Both the position numbers and the translations under genes were made by a program. Under the pieces are notes generated by a model. The model worked only from the letters and a program-made list of their open reading frames with translations, was not told the DNA's origin and did no database searches. From Paenibacillus sp. UNC451MF (GTDB taxonomy: Bacteria > Bacillota > Bacilli > Paenibacillales > NBRC-103111), in contig NZ_JMLS01000029.1 in NCBI RefSeq assembly GCF_000686845.1, forward strand, positions 1 through 64,000: a stretch of DNA of 64,000 nucleotides, in the 5' to 3' direction. This document shows, piece after piece, positions 27,766 to 35,785 of the stretch (within the stretch, counting starts at the first letter, position 1; every line of letters begins with the position of its first letter).

Positions 27766-28140
27766 ATGAGTGTAAAAAAAACCATGCTTGTCATTGATGA
27801 TCAGTACGGAATTAGACTCTTTTTGTCCAAGGTGTTCGCTGAGGAAGGCTTCGAAGTTCACTTGGCTAGACACGGGAGACAAGGAATAGAGCTGTTTAAC
27901 GAGACAGCCCCGGATATCGTATTACTCGATATTAAAATTCCTGGCATGGACGGCATTGAAATTTTGAAGGAGTTGATGATGCTCAATTCCCATGCCAAAG
28001 TCATCATGATGACTTCTTATGAAGACCACTATGACGAATGTATGGAGCTTGGAGCAGCCGATTACCTTCAGAAGCCGTTTGATTTGGAGGATTTAAAGGA
28101 AAGGATATATGCTTCTCTGAGTGTCGCCGAGTTGCAATAA
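27766..28140 (+). CDS. Spo0F-like single-domain response regulator
   Basis: 124 residues. The DDQYGIR acidic pocket and DIVLLDIKIPGMDGIEIL phosphorylation site are strongly like Spo0F, the phosphorelay intermediate of sporulation. The switch segment reads MTSYED where Spo0F has MTAYGE, and the KPFD lysine is present. It lies beside a diguanylate cyclase gene rather than the usual fba/rpmE neighbours of spo0F, so it may be a paralogue wired to the upstream sensor. It is not proven to feed Spo0A. Confidence 0.8.
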   Translation: MSVKKTMLVIDDQYGIRLFLSKVFAEEGFEVHLARHGRQGIELFNETAPDIVLLDIKIPGMDGIEILKELMMLNSHAKVIMMTSYEDHYDECMELGAADYLQKPFDLEDLKERIYASLSVAELQ

Positions 28141-28192
28141 TATCGATGCCCCGCTTTCTGTATCCACTGTAACTAAACAACCTCTATAACTC

Positions 28193-28218
28193 AAAAAGAG
28201 CGCCTGGAACAGGCGCTC
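28193..28218 (-). terminator. leftward terminator, original end of aqpZ transcript
   Basis: GAGCGCCTG, GAA, CAGGCGCTC form a perfect hairpin. Leftwards five T residues follow. It is now 230 bp from the aqpZ stop because element E2 lies between. Confidence 0.75.
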
Positions 28219-28434
28219 AGATTGTCGAAAACCCAAATTATTCAGGTGGGGTATGCCTCGGAGGAGCGAAAGCGTCCGCCTTTGTTATCGGGAAATCCCC
28301 GCTGAAAAGCGATTAAGTTCAAAATTTCCCGGTAACAACAGCGGCAGGAGGGGCATACGCCACCGGAGCATACTAGCAATTTTTCAAGGCTTTATGGGTT
28401 TCTCTTCAATCATAGCCCCTGGAACAGGTGCTCT
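28203..28434. repeat. 16-bp direct repeats flanking element E2
   Basis: CCTGGAACAGGCGCTC (28203-28218) and CCTGGAACAGGTGCTC (28419-28434) differ at one base and lie either side of E2. The repeat is part of the terminator hairpin, consistent with insertion into it. Confidence 0.55.
28242..28388 (+). ncRNA. structured element E2, second copy of E1
   Basis: P1 GTGGGGTATGCC (28246-28257) with GGCATACGCCAC (28352-28363). P2 GGAGGA/TCCGCC closes GCGAAAGC, a GNRA-type tetraloop. P3 GTTATCGGGAAAT (28284-28296) with ATTTCCCGGTAAC (28324-28336). CCGCT (28299-28303) can pair with AGCGG (28340-28344). The P3 arms differ from E1 at several positions on both strands yet still pair. It lies between convergent genes, so it is not the leader of either. 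Confidence 0.65.
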
Positions 28435-28449
28435 TCAAACAGAATGACT

Positions 28450-29130
28450 TCACTTACTTTTGTTAACCAATCGGAACACCAATGCAGCCAATACAGCACC
28501 GACAAGCGGGGCTAAGAGGAATACCCAGACTTGCGATAGGGCCTGCCCTCCAAGCAGCAGTGCAGGTCCTAAGCTTCTAGCAGGGTTGACCGACGTTCCT
28601 GTTAAACCGATGCCGAGAATGTGAACGAAAACAAGCGTGAGACCGATAACCAGCCCTGCGAGCCCGGGATTGCCCTGGGCAGAAGTAACGCCCAGAATGG
28701 TATAAATAAAGACAAATGTTAAGACGACTTCGACGATGACAGCCATCCAAACGGAAATCCCTATCCCATAGCCTGAGCCGAAACCATTCTGTCCAAGACT
28801 GGTTACGGCTTTGCCGGTGGAATCGATAATCGCATAAAGAAGAGCCGAACCGGCAATAGCGCCGGCTATTTGTGCGATGACATACCCTACGAAGTCTTTA
28901 CCGGACAGCTTTTGGCTGAATAGCATCGCTAACGACACTGCTGGATTGATGTGGCAGCCCGAGACGGGACCGATGACGTAGGCCATCGCTACAATCGACA
29001 AGCCGAATGCGAAGGCGATTCCCAGATAACCGAGCTCGCCCCCCGCTGTCGCAGCGCTGCCGCAGCCGAATAGAACAAGTACGAATGTTCCGATGAACTC
29101 GGCTAAATACTTTCTAGAAGATAAACCCAT
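28450..29130 (-). CDS. aqpZ: aquaporin / MIP-family channel
   Basis: 226 residues from ATG at 29130, which follows GGAGGG; a longer frame to 29283 has no support. Six membrane helices and both NPA half-helices are present: GCHINPAVSLAM and TSVNPARSLGPALL. The arginine after the second NPA and the small residues around it are as in AqpZ-type water channels rather than glycerol facilitators (GlpF has an Asp there), but this is a family inference. Monocistronic. Its terminator has apparently been displaced by element E2. Confidence 0.93.
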   Translation of the reverse strand: MGLSSRKYLAEFIGTFVLVLFGCGSAATAGGELGYLGIAFAFGLSIVAMAYVIGPVSGCHINPAVSLAMLFSQKLSGKDFVGYVIAQIAGAIAGSALLYAIIDSTGKAVTSLGQNGFGSGYGIGISVWMAVIVEVVLTFVFIYTILGVTSAQGNPGLAGLVIGLTLVFVHILGIGLTGTSVNPARSLGPALLLGGQALSQVWVFLLAPLVGAVLAALVFRLVNKSK

Positions 29131-29337
29131 AACATCCCTCCATTGAATAAGATTTTTGCATTTTGTAAAACGCAAAGAAGCTCTTCTTGAGAGAAGAATC
29201 CCATTGCCTGAATGAATGGAGGCTCGCACCCTGCAAGAAGAACTCATAATCATCATAATGTATTTCTTTAATAATCGTTTCATGACATCTTTTTAAGTGA
29301 AAGGACAGCCGCAGCGGCTGCCTTTTAGATTTATCAA

Positions 29338-32300
29338 TCATTTGGGAATCTGAAAAGAAACCGTAGTGCCTTGGCCCGAAGTGCTCTCGATAGCCAGGCC
29401 TCTTCCATATATGTTCTTTAAGCGACGATCGGTATTAACGAGTCCGATGCCCCGTTTTTTATCCTTAGGACTGTTCAATAGTTCCGACAGTCTCGTCTCA
29501 TTCATGCCCATGCCGTTATCAGTAATTCGAATTTCCGCATAGTCTTCATGATCTTTTACCTGAATGGCAATCGTTCCGCCTCGCGCGTTCTTGAGAATAC
29601 CGTGATTCAGCGCATTTTCTACGATAGGCTGGATAGATAAAGGAGGAAGCTGAAGCTGAAGCTTGTCGTCGATATCCCACTCGATGCGCATCCTGTCCTC
29701 ATGCCTAACACTTTCAATCGCCAGATAGGAGCGAACGAGCTCAAGCTCGCGATGAAGCGAAACAAGCTGCTCGGAATTTTGGAAATCAAAGCTTTTTTGC
29801 AAATAAGCCGCGAACTCACCAAGCAGCTGCTTCATTTTATCCGTATCGAAATCACTAAGTACAGATATTGAATTGATCGTATTGAAGAAGAAGTGAGGCT
29901 TGATTTGAGCCTGCAGCCATGCGGCTTCCATGCGAAGCCGCTCCTCGACGGACAACTTCAAATCGATCAGCGACCGGACTCTGGCTTTCAGGTCATAAGC
30001 CTCCACAGGCTTAATGACATAGTCGTTGGCACCGGCATGAAATCCGGTCGTAATATCCTCGGGATGGCTGCGTGCCGTCAATAGCAGGATAGGCAGCTCG
30101 GATACTTTGAACTGGGCGCGGATAGTTCGGGTCAGCTCATAGCCTGACATGTACGGCATCATGACATCGGCGATGACCAGGTCCCAAGAACCGTTGTGCA
30201 CCAGCTCCAGCGCCTCTTTGCCAGAATTGGCGGTGACGATATCGTAGCCTTCGGCTGAAAGCATGCCGTTCAATATTTTTAAATTCAAGGGATCGTCGTC
30301 CACGACTAATATTTTGGAGGTCTGTTCGGGAACGCTGGGCATAGATGCAGAGGCCGCAGCCATCATTCCGACAGAGGAAAGTACGAGATCCTTAACGGAT
30401 GCAGATGGCTTGTCTTCTTCAACAGCAGACTGTGCTGGCTGTCCGGCTGGTTCAGCGAGCGGCAGGGAAAAGGTGAACACGCTGCCTTGACCAGGCTTCG
30501 ATGCTGCGTCCAAAGTGCCTCCATGCAGCTCCACCAGCTGCTTACAAATACTCAACCCAAGCCCAATTCCGCCTCCAATGGACGTCATACTGGAATCCGC
30601 TTGCTCGTAGGGCTGGAATACAACTTGTATCATAGCTTCGTCTATACCGACGCCTGTATCCTCGACATCGATATAGGCCATTCCATTCTTTAAACGAGCT
30701 CCGATCGTAATCGTACCTTCATTAGTGAATTTAATTGCATTTTGAATGAGATTGAACAGGATTTGCGTCAGACGATTTTCATCTGCCGATACATTAGGGA
30801 ATGAATCTGAAATATGGAGCCTTATCTTCACGGGCTTGCCGTCCGTCATGAAGCTGAGCATGTCCACAACGCCAGCGGCGACCGATTGAACCTGTACACT
30901 GCTGGTATGGAGCCGTACACGCTTCTCTCTCAGACGGGTTATGTCCAGAAGATCGTTCAGCAGAAACGACATGCGTCGCCCGACGGTAATCAAGAGCTCG
31001 AGATTTTTCTTGTTGCTGTCCGCCATGCTTCTATGTTCATTGTTAAGGACATATTGAGCGATATTGATAATGCCGTGCAGCGGATTTCGCAGTTCATGCG
31101 ATGTGTTGGCGAGAAAGTCATCTTTTAACTTATCTTCCTTTTGAAGCTTTTGCGCTAGAGCAGCGGTCTGCTCAGCCGTACGGAAATATTGCTTGAACCA
31201 GAAGGCGGCAAAAGCCAATAAAGCGGCGATGATATCAAACGGGTAGTACCCGAACTCGACATGCATGATGTTTTTGATACAGCCCCACAAGACGCTCGAC
31301 GTGACGGCGGTAATACCAAGCAGCAGAAAGATCATATCCTGAGTGCTCTTCATGGCCATCTTTAGGATAAGTATTGAGAATATAACACCCGAGAGCAAGA
31401 TCATGCTGATCAGCACATACGATGAGTGCATGACCCAGTAGACCGGAGCCAGTAGGATAAAGGCGAGATAAATCCCGCAAATAAGCTGAAATTGGCTGAA
31501 GACCCGGTAGCTTGAATGTCTGAACCATTGATTGGCAAGCTGAAACAAGGAGAGTGCGATACAGGTGTAGGATGCAAAGAACAGTCTGATCGTCCACTCG
31601 TAATTAAATGGGATCCATGTCAGCAGCGGCTGTTCATCGTCTACAAGGATGGAAACCATGGCGCTGATAGCCAATAGGGAGAACGTAATGGATGCCTTTT
31701 GCCGCGAGCCTATTACATACAGCAGAACAGCATAAATAGCGTGAATCAATAAGATGATACACACAGCCAGCTGCGAACCTATGGAAATCCATGTCCTGAT
31801 GAGTAGGGCGTGCTCCTCCCCGAATTGAATGGGGCGAATGATGCCTCCGTCTCCAACCACCTTCTTATTGGCCGCCTGAATGACGAGTTCAATCTCTCCG
31901 CCGTCCGGCTGGAAATCCGCCGAATACGGAATGTTACGAAAAGCGTAATGCTCTTCCAGCTCCCCGATTTGTCCGACCGCTTCAAGCAATTGCCCGTTTA
32001 CATACAGCTTGGATGCCGATTGAATGTTGGCGACGCGGACGGCGTACGTTAATTTGGAAGCGTCGTTGATAAGGATGCGCAACCGGTACGTTCCATAATA
32101 ATAAGATGCCGATGGATCGCTCGAGAAGGCAGATAGCCAATGTCCCGGCACTTGGAGATAGCTGCTTTGCCCAGAGGCCGCCGCGATACGATTGCTGTCG
32201 GACTGCAGAAAGGTATAGGGGAAAAACTCCCATTGTCCGTCCAGCGTCATGATGGGCTTGGTTTTAAAATCCCAATCCCTTAAATCAAGGACCCCTTGAA

Positions 32301-32415
32301 TAGCTTCAGGATGCTCAGGGATAGCATTGATGCTGTTCCAGAGCAGACGGATCCCTGTCAATATAATTAAAAATACAACGACAATGATCAACGTTTTCGT
32401 TTTGTTGTTCTTCAT
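29338..32415 (-). CDS. giant hybrid kinase: 7TMR-DISM, HisKA, receiver, LytS-type kinase
   Basis: 1025 residues. One N-terminal membrane helix, an extracellular beta domain (about 40-200, DGQWEFFPYT), seven helices (about 210-410), HisKA with NTSHELRNPLHG (His near 439) and HATPase (NLIQNAIKFT, GIGLGLSICKQ), a receiver (about 700-820, IADVMMPYMSG, VIKPVEA), then a second kinase of the LytS type (QIKPHFFFNTINSI, His near 837; IVENALNHGI). Two complete kinase cores in one chain. I infer that the SARP-type regulator at 48184 is its partner. No clear ribosome binding site precedes the ATG. Divergent from the HD-GYP gene at 32580. Confidence 0.88.
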   Translation of the reverse strand: MKNNKTKTLIIVVVFLIILTGIRLLWNSINAIPEHPEAIQGVLDLRDWDFKTKPIMTLDGQWEFFPYTFLQSDSNRIAAASGQSSYLQVPGHWLSAFSSDPSASYYYGTYRLRILINDASKLTYAVRVANIQSASKLYVNGQLLEAVGQIGELEEHYAFRNIPYSADFQPDGGEIELVIQAANKKVVGDGGIIRPIQFGEEHALLIRTWISIGSQLAVCIILLIHAIYAVLLYVIGSRQKASITFSLLAISAMVSILVDDEQPLLTWIPFNYEWTIRLFFASYTCIALSLFQLANQWFRHSSYRVFSQFQLICGIYLAFILLAPVYWVMHSSYVLISMILLSGVIFSILILKMAMKSTQDMIFLLLGITAVTSSVLWGCIKNIMHVEFGYYPFDIIAALLAFAAFWFKQYFRTAEQTAALAQKLQKEDKLKDDFLANTSHELRNPLHGIINIAQYVLNNEHRSMADSNKKNLELLITVGRRMSFLLNDLLDITRLREKRVRLHTSSVQVQSVAAGVVDMLSFMTDGKPVKIRLHISDSFPNVSADENRLTQILFNLIQNAIKFTNEGTITIGARLKNGMAYIDVEDTGVGIDEAMIQVVFQPYEQADSSMTSIGGGIGLGLSICKQLVELHGGTLDAASKPGQGSVFTFSLPLAEPAGQPAQSAVEEDKPSASVKDLVLSSVGMMAAASASMPSVPEQTSKILVVDDDPLNLKILNGMLSAEGYDIVTANSGKEALELVHNGSWDLVIADVMMPYMSGYELTRTIRAQFKVSELPILLLTARSHPEDITTGFHAGANDYVIKPVEAYDLKARVRSLIDLKLSVEERLRMEAAWLQAQIKPHFFFNTINSISVLSDFDTDKMKQLLGEFAAYLQKSFDFQNSEQLVSLHRELELVRSYLAIESVRHEDRMRIEWDIDDKLQLQLPPLSIQPIVENALNHGILKNARGGTIAIQVKDHEDYAEIRITDNGMGMNETRLSELLNSPKDKKRGIGLVNTDRRLKNIYGRGLAIESTSGQGTTVSFQIPK

Positions 32416-32468
32416 AATAGGAGTAGTTTCGACAAAAGCGAGGCGAATCCTCTCTGAATTTGTCGTTA

Positions 32469-32503
32469 TTGTTCAGAATTTGTTTAGTGCCTGTTTATAT
32501 AAT
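32469..32503 (+). promoter_or_regulatory. SARP-type direct-repeat promoter, HD-GYP gene
   Basis: TTGTTCA (32469-32475), GAAT, TTGTTTA (32480-32486), 11 bases, TATAAT (32498-32503). No -35 box at normal spacing apart from the repeats themselves. Confidence 0.7.
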
Positions 32504-32579
32504 TGGGATCTATGACAACAATCACTGTCGTGCTGCTTACGGTAGGCAGGCAAGGACCAACTCAACATGGAGGTTGTTT

Positions 32580-33590
32580 ATGGATCATCTGTTAGGTAGA
32601 AAAGTAAAGCATGATATTATAAACGCCTATGGCGCTACGGTCCTCCCTGCCCGAACCGTCATTACTTCTGACGAGCTAGCCGTGCTAATAAATCACAAAA
32701 TATCTCTTGATTCTATAGTAATCGATTCAACTATTTATGAAGAAGATACGGAATCCATGGCGGTGCTCAAACAAACGGTAGATGCCTCCAAGGAGCTTAT
32801 TGAATCAATCAGGAGCTCCCGCAAAATTCCGGTCATAGAAATTAGAAAAGAAATATTACCGGTTATTCATCATATAGCAATGAAAGACAATATTTTTCAT
32901 TTGTTTGAAATGGTAAGAGCCAAGGATGATTACACTTACCAGCATAATATTGGAGTAGGCGTACTATCGACACTGATCGGCAGATGGATGAACTTTAGTG
33001 AGCCGGAGCTTGCGAATTTGTCTCTTGCAGCTACGCTGCATGATATAGGGAAAGTGAAAATTCCCGATGAAATATTGAACAAGCCTGGCAAATTAACCGA
33101 TGCCGAGTACGAGCTGGTGAAGAAGCATACGATATTCGGATACGAGATGCTAAGAGAAACGCAAGGAATTAGCCATAGAATCGCACTCGTTGCTCTGCAG
33201 CACCATGAACGTGAAGACGGGAAAGGGTATCCGCTTGGCCTCTTGAAGCCTAAGATCGATCCTCTAAGCTCGATTGTCGCCGTTGCCGACATTTTTCACG
33301 CCATGTCTTCCAAGCGCCCCTATCATGATCCGCTTCCATTTCATGAGATCGTCAGCCAAATGCAGCGCGGCCGTTTCGGGGAGCTCGATCCGAGAATTAT
33401 TTCGCTTTTTATTGAAAATATGATTAGAAGATTAATCGGAAAGCAAGTGGTGCTGACCGATGGAAGAGTAGGAGAGGTCGTCTACCTAAATCCTCACCAG
33501 CTGGAAGCGCCTCTAATCAAGCTGGAGGATGAGTTTATAGATTTGAGCAGGGAGAGAAGCTTGCAAATCCGAGAGATTCTAGTTCTGTGA
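32580..33590 (+). CDS. HD-GYP c-di-GMP phosphodiesterase, second copy
   Basis: 336 residues from ATG at 32580 (GGAGG upstream); the longer frame from 32460 reads through the promoter. HD-GYP motifs are complete (LHDIGKVKIP, ALQHHEREDGKGYPLG, VADIFHAMSSKRPYHD), and the C-terminal GRVGEVVYLNPH module matches the paralogue at 9066. Cytoplasmic. It should hydrolyse c-di-GMP next to the exopolysaccharide operon and is under the shared direct-repeat promoter. Confidence 0.93.
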   Translation: MDHLLGRKVKHDIINAYGATVLPARTVITSDELAVLINHKISLDSIVIDSTIYEEDTESMAVLKQTVDASKELIESIRSSRKIPVIEIRKEILPVIHHIAMKDNIFHLFEMVRAKDDYTYQHNIGVGVLSTLIGRWMNFSEPELANLSLAATLHDIGKVKIPDEILNKPGKLTDAEYELVKKHTIFGYEMLRETQGISHRIALVALQHHEREDGKGYPLGLLKPKIDPLSSIVAVADIFHAMSSKRPYHDPLPFHEIVSQMQRGRFGELDPRIISLFIENMIRRLIGKQVVLTDGRVGEVVYLNPHQLEAPLIKLEDEFIDLSRERSLQIREILVL

Positions 33591-33643
33591 GAAATGGATT
33601 CCGCAATCCATTTCCTAGTGGGCAATTGTCACAGGATGTTAAT

Positions 33644-33667
33644 TTGTTCAGTTGGAGCATGTATGAT
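33644..33667 (+). promoter_or_regulatory. half-site promoter of the exopolysaccharide operon
   Basis: TTGTTCA (33644-33650), 11 bases, TATGAT (33662-33667). The upstream heptamer at the expected 11-bp offset is degenerate; an overlapping ATGTTAA sits at 33636-33642. Confidence 0.5.
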
Positions 33668-33792
33668 AGAATTAGGTCTTAAAGCCTATAAATATTACTT
33701 TATATGGAAATAAAGAACTATATTTCGACAATATCTTCATTTTTTTATATACATCTTAAATAGGAAATAAACCGATATTCAGGAGGAAAGCC

Positions 33793-34950
33793 GTGGCATT
33801 GTTAAAAAAGAGTATATGGAGCATGAGCGTCATTGTGGCAGCTATAGCTGCTTACATGCTATTGCCCATCGATAACAAATACAAGGCGGTAACGGATGTG
33901 AATTCCCAAAGCAATGAGGCAGCAGTAGAGCGGGTACGTCTGCTTCCCGGAGAGCAATTCATTCAATCCCATATGATCAATGAGAATGGCACGCTAAGAA
34001 CCTATCTGCTGCCCAAAGAATCCAAAGATCCGCAAACCGCGGCAGGTCATGACGCTTTATCCGAATCGATGGGATTTTGGCTGCAATATGCGCTTGAAAA
34101 AGGCGATCCGGCGCTCTTTCGCCAAAACGCGGAGATCGTTAAAACAAGCTTCATGAAGCCAGATGGCTGGATCGCCTGGAAGGTTGGGCCTACGAATACA
34201 TCGGCAACGACGAATGCGCTTGTCGACGATTTACGAATTGCTTATTCCTTATACAGTGCCGGAGCCAAATGGCAGGATGCGGAATTCAAGAAAACAGCGG
34301 ACTCGATTACGAAAAGTGTGGTAAGCAAGCAGGTCGTTAATGGCACTTTCAGAGACTTCTACGATATGGATAAAAAATGGCCAAGCAATGTTATTACGCT
34401 ATCTTATTTAGATGCGACTGCGCTAACCAGTCTTTACGAACAAAGTAAAATCAGCGAGGGATTGTATCAGAAGACCAAAACATTCATGATCGATCTCCCG
34501 TTGCAAAATGGTTTTTATCCGTTTAACTATCATGTCGATGAGGAACGGTTTGAATTTCATGATCAAGTTAATCTGCTGGACCAGCTGTTTGTGGAATATT
34601 CCCGGGCTAAGTTCGGACAGAAGGATTCAGAGTTTTGGGCTTTTTTGAAGGAAGCTTTTCAAAACGATCACGTGTTATACGGGAAATATGACATAGCGAG
34701 CAAGCAGCGGGCTGTTGAATATGAGTCTCCATCGGTGTACGGGCTAGCGATTCTATGCGCATTGGAACATAACGACAGCGAGCTTGCCAAAGATTTATAT
34801 TATCGCATGATTCGCTTTCAGACATTAAATCCCGCCAGCGAATATTACGGGGGCTACATAGACTACCGGCAAACAGATACTCATATTTTTGATAATCTCG
34901 TTCCCTTGTTAGCAGAAAGGAAGCTTTATAATGCAAGGATTTTACAATAA
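33793..34950 (+). CDS. ydaJ: GH8-like exopolysaccharide protein (YdaJ-like)
   Basis: 385 residues. GTG start preceded by AGGAGG. An N-terminal membrane anchor or signal (about 7-24) is followed by an (alpha/alpha)6-type glycoside-hydrolase family 8-like domain (NALVDDLRIAYSLYSAG, MIDLPLQNGFYPFNYH). It probably trims the polysaccharide made by this operon. Gene order and types match ydaJKLMN of Bacillus subtilis, an operon for an unidentified c-di-GMP-controlled exopolysaccharide. It overlaps ydaK by 20 bp. Confidence 0.82.
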   Translation: MALLKKSIWSMSVIVAAIAAYMLLPIDNKYKAVTDVNSQSNEAAVERVRLLPGEQFIQSHMINENGTLRTYLLPKESKDPQTAAGHDALSESMGFWLQYALEKGDPALFRQNAEIVKTSFMKPDGWIAWKVGPTNTSATTNALVDDLRIAYSLYSAGAKWQDAEFKKTADSITKSVVSKQVVNGTFRDFYDMDKKWPSNVITLSYLDATALTSLYEQSKISEGLYQKTKTFMIDLPLQNGFYPFNYHVDEERFEFHDQVNLLDQLFVEYSRAKFGQKDSEFWAFLKEAFQNDHVLYGKYDIASKQRAVEYESPSVYGLAILCALEHNDSELAKDLYYRMIRFQTLNPASEYYGGYIDYRQTDTHIFDNLVPLLAERKLYNARILQ

Positions 34951-35785
34951 GCAGACAACCTTCTTCATCGTACAAACCTGCTTCTTCTTGTTTGTTATCG
35001 CGCTTTGCCTCTATGTTACCGGCTATAAGCAAATTCCGTGGTCAACCACTTTGTTGTTCTCAAGCGCCCTCATCATTACCCTAGTAAGCTTGCTAGGCGG
35101 ATTGCTGTTCGGACTTGGCCTCAGTCTTGCCGTTATGTTTTTGCTCGGTACGGTACTTATCTGGAATGCGTTTTTTGCTGCGGCCAACACGTTGTCGGTG
35201 AAGGAAATCGTAATCTGGATGGTTGCAATAGGAGCAGCCGCAGTCATAGGAGGCGTTCTCCACCGGTGGACTACGACGGTAACTAACGAGAATAAAGAAA
35301 TGAATGGCAAATTTGATGAACTCGTGACGATTGATGAAGTGACCGGGTTTGATAATAAAAAACGTTTTTATTTTGAGCTGGAGGAAGAATTCAAGCGGTC
35401 GATTCGAACGGGAACGCCATTTACGCTTTTTTTGATCCGGTGCAAATACTTTGCGGAATTTGAACGGCTGTATGGACTCGAAGAAAAGAAATTTTTGGTC
35501 AAGTCCCTATCCGAAGTGTTATGGAAGCAAACGCGGATCAGCGATCGCAAGTTTAGACTTGAGGACGATACGTTTGCGGTCATTTTATTTAATACAGGAG
35601 CGGAGAACGTCCATTTCGTGCTCGACAAAATGGAAGAGCAGCTAAGACATCATAGACTGGCGAACGGGAAAAAAGAAGTGACCATTACGGTTTCATTCGG
35701 CTCGGCCAGCTTTGATCAACAATTGAATGATTACTCGGAGTTGATTCAACTTGCATTCGAAGAGCTTGATGCATATATGCAATAA
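34931..35785 (+). CDS. ydaK: degenerate GGDEF c-di-GMP receptor (YdaK-like)
   Basis: 284 residues. Four membrane helices (about 9-29, 37-56, 58-80, 92-112), then a GGDEF-fold domain (about 130-284). The signature is replaced by EDDTF (FRLEDDTFAVIL), so cyclase activity should be absent. The I-site RISD is kept exactly five residues upstream, as in YdaK of Bacillus subtilis, which binds c-di-GMP and activates the synthase complex. Overlaps both neighbours, so the complex is translated as a unit. Confidence 0.87.
   Translation: MQGFYNKQTTFFIVQTCFFLFVIALCLYVTGYKQIPWSTTLLFSSALIITLVSLLGGLLFGLGLSLAVMFLLGTVLIWNAFFAAANTLSVKEIVIWMVAIGAAAVIGGVLHRWTTTVTNENKEMNGKFDELVTIDEVTGFDNKKRFYFELEEEFKRSIRTGTPFTLFLIRCKYFAEFERLYGLEEKKFLVKSLSEVLWKQTRISDRKFRLEDDTFAVILFNTGAENVHFVLDKMEEQLRHHRLANGKKEVTITVSFGSASFDQQLNDYSELIQLAFEELDAYMQ

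Noticed and set aside
32460-32579. Longer N-terminus for the HD-GYP gene
   Set aside because: It would translate the direct-repeat promoter; the paralogue starts at the position equal to 32580.
33668-33792. Riboswitch in the exopolysaccharide operon leader
   Set aside because: AT-rich, no stable fold or known motif.
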